Positions 21,700 through 27,847 of a stretch of DNA of 33,598 nt are shown here, piece after piece. The position numbers were made by a program, and so were the translations under genes. The DNA comes from UBA2144 sp964506185. Its GTDB lineage: Bacteria; Patescibacteriota; Gracilibacteria; Peribacterales; Peribacteraceae. Under the pieces are notes generated by a model. That model was not told the DNA's origin. It did not search any database and saw only the letters and a program-made list of their open reading frames with translations. The stretch spans positions 1 through 33,598 of the forward strand of contig CAZDKL010000019.1 of the NCBI GenBank assembly GCA_964506185.1, read 5' to 3'. How positions within the stretch are numbered: the stretch's first letter is position 1; every line of letters starts with the position of its first letter.

Positions 21700-22761
21700 T
21701 TACTTAACCAAGTGAACAGTTCGAGTCGGGAATGCCATCTCGATCCCCTGCTGAGCAAACTGCTCGACGATTTTGAAGTTGATATTCTCCTGAGCATTTG
21801 CAAAATCCATGTAATCATTCGAATCAACATAATAAACTATCTCGTAATTTAAGTTGGAATCACCGAACTCCGTAAAATGAACCCGGTCAGCTTCCGATTT
21901 GTTTTCCGCATTAACAATATCGGTAATCATCTTTGGAATAGCTTTTAGTTTCTCGAGTGGCGTGCCGTATTCAACCCCGATATGGAACACGACTCTTCTC
22001 TTTTTCAGCTTGCGATAGTTCTGAACACGCGCAGTTGTAAGTTCAGTATTTGAAATAACTATTTCTTCTCCTTCCAATGCCTCAAGGCGAGTTGTTTTGA
22101 TACCGACATGCTTCACCTTGCCTTTGTCCTGACCAACAACTATGAAGTCCCCCTCCTGAAACGGCTTATCAACTGCAATCGAAAGCGAACTGAACATATC
22201 AGCAAGTACATTCTGGAGTGCCAGTGAAATCGCCAAACCTCCAATACCTAGTCCGGCAATCAGCGACGTAACATCGAATCCCAAGTTGCTTAAAATCAGA
22301 AGCAAACCAATCGCCCATAGTCCAAACTTAATGAAGATCGAAAAGACTCCCGAGATCTTCGCTTCTTCCGATGCACTCATACTCTTGTGCTTGCTCATGT
22401 TCTTCACAAGGAAGTAATGAATCACGCGATCAGCCAATTTAATTACTTCGGAAACAACAGCAATCAAGAATACTGCCTTGATGATGATGTTCACAGCTGG
22501 AGAAAGCGCCAGAGACTGAACCGATACAAACAAAGCAACAGCTATGTAGAAAAGCGCACCTACACCTTCCAAAACATCCAACACAACATCATCGGCCTTC
22601 ATCTTTGTCTTCTTTGCGATAGCTCTTACTCTCTTTAATAGAAACTTCCACAAAATGGTTGTGGCTATATAGACCACAACAAACGTTGCAGCAGCGATTA
22701 GTAAACCCATGATAGTATTACCACCAATGGACATTTTTAGAATGTCAGCATAGTTTTCCAT
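21700..22761 (-). CDS. MscS-family mechanosensitive channel
   Basis: Small-conductance mechanosensitive channel that releases solutes on osmotic downshock. The ATG at 22761 is chosen over the frame opening at 22836, giving 353 residues. Several N-terminal helices precede the family core. The core has the pore helix TM3 (LIAGLGIGGLAISLALQNVL), then ADMFSSLSIAVDKPFQEGDFI and the beta domain with TTRLEALEGEEIVISNTEL, which is the MscS signature. The C-terminal alpha/beta vestibule domain includes VEYGTPLEKLKAIPKMI. The gene is the first of a leftward pair with the putative 2H phosphoesterase and diverges from idi. Confidence 0.95.
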   Translation of the reverse strand: MENYADILKMSIGGNTIMGLLIAAATFVVVYIATTILWKFLLKRVRAIAKKTKMKADDVVLDVLEGVGALFYIAVALFVSVQSLALSPAVNIIIKAVFLIAVVSEVIKLADRVIHYFLVKNMSKHKSMSASEEAKISGVFSIFIKFGLWAIGLLLILSNLGFDVTSLIAGLGIGGLAISLALQNVLADMFSSLSIAVDKPFQEGDFIVVGQDKGKVKHVGIKTTRLEALEGEEIVISNTELTTARVQNYRKLKKRRVVFHIGVEYGTPLEKLKAIPKMITDIVNAENKSEADRVHFTEFGDSNLNYEIVYYVDSNDYMDFANAQENINFKIVEQFAQQGIEMAFPTRTVHLVK

Positions 22762-22850
22762 ATGGCGCTGATTATACAGACCTGTACGCAAAAGCAAACT
22801 TGCCTTACGTAACAATTGACAATTTAATCCTAACAATCGAGAGTATTTGT

Positions 22851-23375
22851 ATGAGACATGTATTATTGTGCAAGCCTGACGGGAATGTAATTGAAACCTG
22901 TAGCAGAGAAGAAGCTCACGAAGGTGATGGTAAACTGCATAGAGCCTTCTCGATATTCGTATTTAGAAACAATTGGACTGAATTACTGATACAAAAGAGA
23001 GCTCAGAACAAATTATTTGGAGGATTGTGGGCAAATACATGCTGTTCTCACTTTCAGGAAGAGGAAGATCTGGAAGGTCAGGCCGAGAAAAGGCTTGTGG
23101 AAGAGTGCGGCTTCGCATGTCCGTTGACCGAAGTCTCCTCCTTTGTATATAAGGCGCCTGATCCCAAGGGCAAAGGAGCTGAACATGAGTACGACACAAT
23201 ATTTGTCGGAGAAGTTGAAGAGGATATTGAATTGAAATTGGATCCTGAGGAAATCTCTGAGGCCAAGTGGATGGAATTGGGCGAGCTGATGGATGATTTG
23301 AACGCCAATCCAGATAATTACTGTCCATGGTTTCCAATTGCTTTAAAACTTATACTTGAGGACACAAATGACTGA
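22851..23375 (+). CDS. idi: Isopentenyl-diphosphate delta-isomerase, type 1 (Nudix)
   Basis: Interconverts IPP and DMAPP, needed because the mevalonate route makes only IPP. ATG 22851 is preferred to 22800, giving 174 residues. Motifs: GKLHRAFSIFVF with metal-binding His, GLWANTCCSHF with the active-site Cys (C64/C65 pair; usually NTCCSHP, so Phe replaces Pro), the Nudix-like helix LEGQAEKRLVEECGF, and EHEYDTIFVG with the catalytic Glu region, followed by EISEAKWMELGEL. A TTGACA at 22816-22821 lies 29 bases before the start, but its -10 partner is unclear. It is the first gene of the isoprenoid cluster and overlaps uppS by eight bases. Confidence 0.93.
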   Translation: MRHVLLCKPDGNVIETCSREEAHEGDGKLHRAFSIFVFRNNWTELLIQKRAQNKLFGGLWANTCCSHFQEEEDLEGQAEKRLVEECGFACPLTEVSSFVYKAPDPKGKGAEHEYDTIFVGEVEEDIELKLDPEEISEAKWMELGELMDDLNANPDNYCPWFPIALKLILEDTND

Positions 23376-24045
23376 TAAAAATGCAATCCATCTGGGTATT
23401 ATTCCCGACGGCAATAGGCGCTGGGCAAAGTCGCGCGCTCTTAATCCTTGGAAAGGGCACGAACAAGCGATCGAAAACTTCAAATCTATTACAGAGTGGT
23501 GCAGAAACGATCCGCGCATCTCGATTCTGACCGTTTGGTGCTTCTCTACCGAGAACTGGAAGCGTGACCCAAAGGAAATCGATATGTTGATGAAGATGCT
23601 TGAGGATTATTTGAAGAAGGAACAGGAAAGCTTCATCGAAAACAAGACTCGTTTCTGTCACTCCGGTAGAAAAGACCGAATCCCCTCCTCTTTGGCTGAC
23701 CTTATTAAGGAGGTGGAAGAAAAAACCTCTGATCAAACCGATTTTACTCTGCACTTGGCTGTTGATTACGGCGGAAGAGATGAGATTGAGAGAGCTGCAG
23801 ATGTCATCCTGAGCTCGTCGAAGGGTGACATCGGAATTCAAGACTGCTTTGACCATCCGGAACTGCCTGACATTGATTTAATAATACGAACTTCCGGTGA
23901 AAAAAGAACATCCAACTTCTTTTTGTGGCAGGCTGCTTATGCAGAGTGGGATTTTCATGAAAAACTTTTCCCTGACTTCAATGTTCAGGACTTAGAGGAG
24001 TCAGTAAATAATTTTTCTGACCGTAATCGCAGATTTGGAGGATGA
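23368..24045 (+). CDS. uppS: Undecaprenyl diphosphate synthase (cis-prenyltransferase)
   Basis: Condenses IPP units onto farnesyl diphosphate to make the C55 lipid carrier for cell-wall synthesis. 225 residues. IIPDGNRRWAK has the catalytic Asp at 14; the rest of the fold is shown by FSTENWKRDPKEIDMLM, HLAVDYGGRDEI, DLIIRTSGEKRTSNFFLWQAAYAEW and a FPDF end, all standard family motifs. A short stretch near 146-155 (VILSSSKGDI), in a loop that varies in the family, is encoded by a palindromic repeat (23801-23831). It overlaps idi by eight bases and its TGA overlaps the ATG of the next gene (ATGA), so translation of the three genes is coupled. This links the mevalonate route directly to cell-wall lipid supply. 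Confidence 0.95.
   Translation: MTDKNAIHLGIIPDGNRRWAKSRALNPWKGHEQAIENFKSITEWCRNDPRISILTVWCFSTENWKRDPKEIDMLMKMLEDYLKKEQESFIENKTRFCHSGRKDRIPSSLADLIKEVEEKTSDQTDFTLHLAVDYGGRDEIERAADVILSSSKGDIGIQDCFDHPELPDIDLIIRTSGEKRTSNFFLWQAAYAEWDFHEKLFPDFNVQDLEESVNNFSDRNRRFGG
23801..23831. repeat. Palindromic repeat inside uppS
   Basis: ATGTCATCCT (23801-23810) pairs with AGGGTGACAT (23822-23831), nine Watson-Crick pairs plus one G-U, around an 11-base loop GAGCTCGTCGA. The sequence closely resembles the dispersed TCATCCTGAGC...TCGAAGGATGA family found in many bacterial genomes, here read in frame as VILSSSKGDI. Confidence 0.7.
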
Positions 24046-24920
24046 AAAATTCCGCATCAGCTCCGGGAAAGATAATTCTCACCGGTGAGTATGCTGTTGT
24101 ATTCGGATATTCCGGCATTGCAATCCCCTCTCCGCTAAAAATGAAAGTTGAGTTTGAAGATGATCGAAACTGTGAAGGCATTGAAATCAATTGGGAAGGT
24201 ATTAAAGGAGATGAAGGCTGGAATGCATACTTGAAAGACATCTTGAATCAGATTCAGAAGTTCAAAGGCATGAAACTTCAGGGTAATCTGAAAATAATTA
24301 ATGAATTACCGCTCGGAAAAGGCATGGGGTCTTCCACTTCTCTGGTAATCGCGGTCAGCCGATGCCTCCTTGCAGGCGGGACGGCGCCGTCCCGCCTACG
24401 AGACATGGCCCTCGCGATTGAAAATAAGCTAAGTCCCAATAACAGCGGCATCGATTTCAATGTAATTTGGGAGGACTCCCCCATCTTTTATAAGAAAGAT
24501 GAAGGATGCAAACCGATTGAACTGCCAACTGATCTTCTCGCTGACTCAATTTTGATTGATACAGGCAAGCCGAATGAAACAACAAGCGAACTTGTAAAAA
24601 TAGTCACTGAACTTAAGGAAAAAGATCCCAAAATTGAAGAAGCACTCAGGTCAATCGGTGATTGCACTCAAAGACTTGCGGATGGGGATGACCTCGAGTC
24701 TATTATTAAGGATAATTATCCTCATCAACTTACTCTCGGAATTGTTCCTCAGTCCGTTCAAGATCTCATTACTCAAATTGAAGAATCCGGAGGCTCAGCG
24801 AAAGTCCTTGGTGCCGGAGGACAGACCGGAGGAGGAGGAATGGTTCTAGCAATTCATAAAAAGTCTGGATTATTGCAAGACATTACTTCCAAACATCAAT
24901 TAAAATATCATCACCTATAA
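24042..24920 (+). CDS. Mevalonate kinase (GHMP kinase) with palindromic insert
   Basis: Phosphorylates mevalonate at the 5-OH. The 292 residues have GHMP motif 1 (SAPGKIILTGEYAVVFGY), the ATP-binding motif 2 (PLGKGMGSSTS, 90-100), the substrate-side SPNNSGIDFNVIWE, DTGKPNETTSELV typical of mevalonate kinase, and the C-terminal LGAGGQTGGGGMV motif 3. The length favours mevalonate kinase over phosphomevalonate kinase, though the Lys in GKGMGSS is reminiscent of the latter, so specificity is not certain. Residues 111-120 (AGGTAPSRLR) are encoded by a GC-rich palindrome and look like an insertion between two helices. The ATG overlaps the uppS stop. The last codons and stop merge into the CACCTATAAACCT-type repeat. 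Confidence 0.88.
   Translation: MKNSASAPGKIILTGEYAVVFGYSGIAIPSPLKMKVEFEDDRNCEGIEINWEGIKGDEGWNAYLKDILNQIQKFKGMKLQGNLKIINELPLGKGMGSSTSLVIAVSRCLLAGGTAPSRLRDMALAIENKLSPNNSGIDFNVIWEDSPIFYKKDEGCKPIELPTDLLADSILIDTGKPNETTSELVKIVTELKEKDPKIEEALRSIGDCTQRLADGDDLESIIKDNYPHQLTLGIVPQSVQDLITQIEESGGSAKVLGAGGQTGGGGMVLAIHKKSGLLQDITSKHQLKYHHL
24374..24397. repeat. Perfect 24-bp palindrome inside the mevalonate kinase gene
   Basis: Half-site AGGCGGGACGGC followed immediately by its exact reverse complement. Read in frame it gives the GGTAPSRL part of the insert. The core GACGGCGCCGTC is shared with the palindromes at 26950 and 28040 and lies in the same reading frame in all three. Confidence 0.92.
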
Positions 24921-24958
24921 ACCTATCAACCTTTTTACCTATTAACCTATTAACCTAT
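24911..24958. repeat. AACCTATTAACC word repeat between mvk and mvaD
   Basis: Tandem variants of CACCTATAAACC, TATCAACC, TATTAACC and TATTAACCTATG. The first supplies the last mvk codons and stop, the last contains the mvaD ATG. The words match those flanking the four-helix-bundle gene at 7281-7318 and 7774-7802. There is no internal inverted partner here. Confidence 0.6.
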
Positions 24959-25982
24959 GATCACAGCTTCCTCCTCCCCCAATTCCGCATGGATTAAATA
25001 CTGGGGAAACCGAAATGATCCGCTTAGGATTCCGATGGCCGATTCATTCTCGATGTCACTCGATGGTCCTACCGTAGAAATTGATATTGATCATTCGCCT
25101 GAGCTTGTCGTGCATTCCTTTAATCCTGATGGGACTGAGAAAATCCTTGGAGAGAAGCACGTAGCTCGGTTTGGAAAGACTTTGGATAACGTTAAGACTT
25201 ATCTTGCAAAGCTTGGAGCACCTGATGCAATCCCCGCTTCATGCAATATTACAGTCAGATCAAATATTCCATCTGCCGTAGGTATTGCATCATCTTCCGC
25301 AGTATTCAGTTGTCTTGCAAAAGCAATTCAAGGACTGATCGCACCGACTATTGAACTTACTGATGATCAAACAAGCGTAATCGGCCGACTCGGTTCCGGT
25401 TCCGCAGGACGAAGCGTGCACGGAGGTTTCGTTGCACTTGTTGCAGGCGAAGGGGAAGAGATCGACAGTGCATACGGAAAGCAATTCGCTGACGAGAATC
25501 ATTGGACTCTGCATGACATCATCGTTGTTCCAACTATGATCGAGAAAAAAGTCGGATCAACAGAAGGTCATCCAACTGCGCACTCAAGCCCACACTACTC
25601 TGCACGTGTTGATGCAATTATGAATCGCAGACAACAAGAATGTATTGATGCTGTACTTGCAAAAGACTTCGAAAAACTAACTGCAGTATGTGAAGAAGAC
25701 GTTTTGGACATGCACATGGTGATGCAAACAAGTACTCCGGAGCTTCATTACTTAACTGACGACACTCATCGCATTACCGACGGAATAATTGAGCTTAGAA
25801 ACTCCGAGCACCTTCCAGTTTTCTACACAATGGATGCAGGACCAACTGTTCAGCTTGTTTGTACTGATGAATGTGTTGATCGAGTACGTGAGTTTGCTTA
25901 CGCACAAGAAGGCTGCAAGGTATTTGAAACGAAGACCGGAGCAGGTGCCAAGATTATCAAAGAATTAGCAGCCGTTGCTTAA
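24957..25982 (+). CDS. mvaD: Diphosphomevalonate decarboxylase (or phosphomevalonate decarboxylase)
   Basis: ATP-dependent decarboxylase of the mevalonate route. 341 residues. It has the N-terminal NSAWIKYWGNRND (K14-N20), the ATP-binding SNIPSAVGIASSSAVFS, the LGSGSAGRSVHGGFVAL block with the catalytic-site Arg (R152), EKKVGSTEGHPTAHSS (usually KxxSSTxGM), and YTMDAGPTVQL with the catalytic Asp (D293; usually MDAGPN). Position 18 is Asn where classical enzymes have Lys (KYWGKR), and Thr replaces Asn after GP. These changes fall near the substrate phosphates, so the enzyme might prefer mevalonate 5-phosphate, as in the alternative pathway of some archaea and Chloroflexi. The start is ATG inside the repeat, with no Shine-Dalgarno. 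Confidence 0.85.
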   Translation: MITASSSPNSAWIKYWGNRNDPLRIPMADSFSMSLDGPTVEIDIDHSPELVVHSFNPDGTEKILGEKHVARFGKTLDNVKTYLAKLGAPDAIPASCNITVRSNIPSAVGIASSSAVFSCLAKAIQGLIAPTIELTDDQTSVIGRLGSGSAGRSVHGGFVALVAGEGEEIDSAYGKQFADENHWTLHDIIVVPTMIEKKVGSTEGHPTAHSSPHYSARVDAIMNRRQQECIDAVLAKDFEKLTAVCEEDVLDMHMVMQTSTPELHYLTDDTHRITDGIIELRNSEHLPVFYTMDAGPTVQLVCTDECVDRVREFAYAQEGCKVFETKTGAGAKIIKELAAVA

Positions 25983-25994
25983 GCTTTTATCTCT

Positions 25995-26025
25995 GTACAT
26001 ACATTGTATGTACAATGTACATACA
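25995..26025 (+). promoter_or_regulatory. Triple alternating GTACATACA element at the HMG-CoA reductase start
   Basis: GTACATACA (25995-26003), T, TGTATGTAC (26005-26013), AAT, GTACATACA (26017-26025). The central copy can pair with either flanking copy, giving two mutually exclusive nine-pair hairpins or a two-site operator. It ends four bases before the ATG at 26030. TACAAT (26011-26016) inside it could be a -10 box. Confidence 0.65.
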
Positions 26026-26029
26026 CTCA

Positions 26030-27202
26030 ATGGACTTAAGATCACTGCCAACAGGCTTAAATTCTTTCGACCGTTGCGACGAGCGACGCAAGATCATAGA
26101 ACGTGAGCTTGGCTCTGACCTTAGTGCCCTTTCAATTGATCCCGCTAAGCTTGGTAGTGCTGAGGAAAGGAATTGCGAGCAAATGTTTGGTCACGTTCCT
26201 ATCCCTGTGGGCCTTGCAGGCCCTTTGAATGTTCATTTTTCTTCAGGCAAGACCGCTGATATACATCTACCCCTCGCAACAACCGAAGGCGCACTTGTTG
26301 CAAGCGTAAATCGAGGGTGCAAAGCACTAAGTTTGGCTGGTGGAGTTAAACTTGAATCAATTTATCACGGTATGACACGGTCGATCGCCTTTAGAATTCT
26401 CAATTCTCAATTATCCATTCTCAATTCAATACAAAAACTAGAATCCGAGTGGAAAAAAATAGGAGAAAGCACCAGTAACCACTTAAAGATAATTAGTTTT
26501 TGTATTGATGAAGCTGATGATCATATTTTTCTGACAATTAATTGCGATACGGACGAAGCAATGGGAATGAACATGGTTACAATTGCCGCGCAAGCTATTG
26601 GTGAATGGATTGTATCTAACATTGAAGGACTTGAGTTCGTTACAGTTGCAGGAAATGTAGACTCGGACAAGAAGCCGAGTAAAAGAACGCACGATTTAGG
26701 AAGAGGTTACGAAGTAATTGCGGAAGCAGAACTCGGTGAAGACATCATCAGAGAAGTCTTGAAGTCCGATTCTGAGTCTTTGATGAAAACTGCACATGCA
26801 AAACTTGATGTTGGATCAAAGTTAGCCGGTGCGCTTGGTTCAAACCTGCACGCCGCCAACATTATCTCCGCATTGTACTTAGCAACAGGTCAGGACGTTG
26901 CTCATGCCGTCGAAGGATCGCTGGCTGATACGATGGCTGACGCTGTCGTACACGGGACGGCGCCGTCCCGTGTGCACCTGAAGGTGCATTGCCCAGCTAT
27001 CTTGGTTGGAGTCCGCGGCGGCGGCACATCCCTCCCCGCTCAAAAGCAGTGTTTAGAATTGCTTGGGAAACCAAGCGTGAAGGAGCTTGCTGAGATCGTT
27101 GGAGCCGCCGTTCTGGCAGGTGAAATTTCCCTCCTTGCAGCCCAGGCAACGCATACTTTGGCTAAGGCACATAATGAACTAGGTAGAGTAAAGAATAATT
27201 GA
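26030..27202 (+). CDS. Hydroxymethylglutaryl-CoA reductase (class I type)
   Basis: Reduces HMG-CoA to mevalonate with NAD(P)H, usually the controlled step. ATG 26030 is preferred to 26015, which lies in the operator-like repeat; this gives 390 residues. Motifs: VPIPVGLAGPL, LATTEGALVASVNRGCKAL with the catalytic Glu, DEAMGMNMV, VDSDKKPS with the catalytic Lys (214/215), LAGALGSNLHAANIISALYL and GQDVAHAVEGS, GGGTSLPAQ, and the late His in THTLAKAHNELGR. It is a soluble, membrane-helix-free form, as in archaea and bacteria. Two insertions stand out: residues 123-133 (ILNSQLSILNS) from a low-complexity word repeat, and 308-315 (HGTAPSRV) from a GC palindrome. The TGA stop overlaps the -35 box of the next gene. 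Confidence 0.95.
   Translation: MDLRSLPTGLNSFDRCDERRKIIERELGSDLSALSIDPAKLGSAEERNCEQMFGHVPIPVGLAGPLNVHFSSGKTADIHLPLATTEGALVASVNRGCKALSLAGGVKLESIYHGMTRSIAFRILNSQLSILNSIQKLESEWKKIGESTSNHLKIISFCIDEADDHIFLTINCDTDEAMGMNMVTIAAQAIGEWIVSNIEGLEFVTVAGNVDSDKKPSKRTHDLGRGYEVIAEAELGEDIIREVLKSDSESLMKTAHAKLDVGSKLAGALGSNLHAANIISALYLATGQDVAHAVEGSLADTMADAVVHGTAPSRVHLKVHCPAILVGVRGGGTSLPAQKQCLELLGKPSVKELAEIVGAAVLAGEISLLAAQATHTLAKAHNELGRVKNN
26393..26428 (+). repeat. In-frame ATTCTCAATT word repeat in HMG-CoA reductase
   Basis: Three near-copies of ATTCTCAATT/ATTATCCATT encode ILNSQLSILNS after the FR of GMTRSIAFR. Such words occur between genes rather than inside them; here the frame is kept. The position is a surface region where family members vary in length. 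Confidence 0.6.
26950..26988. repeat. Palindrome plus second hairpin inside HMG-CoA reductase
   Basis: ACACGGGACGGC and its exact reverse complement form a 24-bp palindrome (26950-26973). It is followed by TGCACCT/AGGTGCA with a two-base GA loop (26973-26988). The pair-of-hairpins layout matches the rpsA insert at 14313-14351. It encodes HGTAPSRVHLKVH. Confidence 0.9.
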
Positions 27203-27226
27203 CAATCCCCCATTTTAAGCTATAAT
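27199..27226 (+). promoter_or_regulatory. Perfect-consensus sigma-70-type promoter
   Basis: TTGACA (27199-27204), 16-base spacer, TATAAT (27221-27226), both hexamers perfect. This is the best promoter in the window and lies across the HMG-CoA reductase stop codon. Transcription should start near 27233, about 130 bases before the ATG at 27362. Confidence 0.9.
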
Positions 27227-27234
27227 TCTTCAGT

Positions 27235-27328
27235 CATTCTCGTATTGAGAATGTGATCATTCCCATTTTGGATAGCAAATGAAACGGTAGTATCCTCTGC
27301 GGTTTACCGCAAAGAATTCTACCGTTTC
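27235..27328 (+). promoter_or_regulatory. Folded 5' leader of the 27362 gene
   Basis: CATTCTC/GAGAATG (27235-27253, GTATT loop) sits at the very 5' end. Its GAATG can instead pair with CATTC at 27258-27262, so two forms compete. A large perfect stem GAAACGGTAG (27281-27290) / CTACCGTTTC (27319-27328) encloses TGCGG-TTTA-CCGCA. It is probably a stabilising or regulatory leader; no known riboswitch class is evident. Confidence 0.7.
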
Positions 27329-27361
27329 GAGTTACAGTGTTTCAGTATAAGGAAGAGAGTC

Positions 27362-27736
27362 ATGCGAAATATTGTTGCTGTAGGTCTGGTTATCGCGATA
27401 GTGGGCTGCTTCATCTATGGGATGTGTTCGCTCGCACTCAATGAGGGCGTGATCGACTATCTCCGCTTCTCAAACGAGCACGAAGTGCTCCAGAAAGAAG
27501 CCGCAGTCTGGGAGAAAAAGCTGGCGGAATCACAAATTCCGCCTGAGGGTGAGCCTTCTGCCGAACGACTCAATGACCTCACCAAGCTGCTCTTCGAGGA
27601 CAAACAAGCCCTCAACGAGAAGATCGAAGAACACAACAAGGATCTGATCCGTCACATGTACGACAGACCCTACCCCAGTGGCAAAGTGCCCAAGGGCGAA
27701 GAAGTGTTGTTCCAGATCGAACAGGTCGACACCTAA
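27362..27736 (+). CDS. Orphan GC-rich gene, small membrane-anchored coiled-coil protein
   Basis: Not recognised. 124 residues: an N-terminal hydrophobic segment (IVAVGLVIAIVGCFIYGMC) that is either a signal anchor or, with IVGC as a weak lipobox, a lipoprotein signal. A charged helical region (about 38-95, HEVLQKEAAVWEKKLAE and LLFEDKQALNEKIEEHNKDL) follows, with a Pro/Gly-rich end. G/C-rich third codon positions differ from the flanking hmg genes, and a good Shine-Dalgarno (AAGGAAGAG) precedes the ATG, unlike native genes. Perfect promoter, folded leader and strong terminator make it a self-contained unit inside the mevalonate cluster. Likely a late insertion of a strongly expressed cassette. 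Confidence 0.8.
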   Translation: MRNIVAVGLVIAIVGCFIYGMCSLALNEGVIDYLRFSNEHEVLQKEAAVWEKKLAESQIPPEGEPSAERLNDLTKLLFEDKQALNEKIEEHNKDLIRHMYDRPYPSGKVPKGEEVLFQIEQVDT

Positions 27737-27766
27737 CCACCACCGCTATCCATCGGGAATGCCCGG

Positions 27767-27796
27767 ACTCCGCCGTCGCTGACGGCGGAGTTAATT
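27767..27796 (+). terminator. Terminator of the 27362 gene
   Basis: Perfect eleven-pair stem ACTCCGCCGTC/GACGGCGGAGT with a GCT loop, followed by TAATTT. Very stable, so transcription from 27233 should not feed the HMG-CoA synthase gene. Confidence 0.85.
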
Positions 27797-27847
27797 TAAC
27801 ATGCATTTTCCACTTTCTATTTGCCATTTTCCATTAGAATACTTCCG

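Noticed and set aside
24374..24397. In-gene palindromes as intrinsic terminators
   Set aside because: They have no T-run, lie in the middle of intact genes and are read through in frame.
24911..24958. AACCTATTAACC repeats as a CRISPR array
   Set aside because: Units are about 10 bases, imperfect and without spacers; no cas genes are present.
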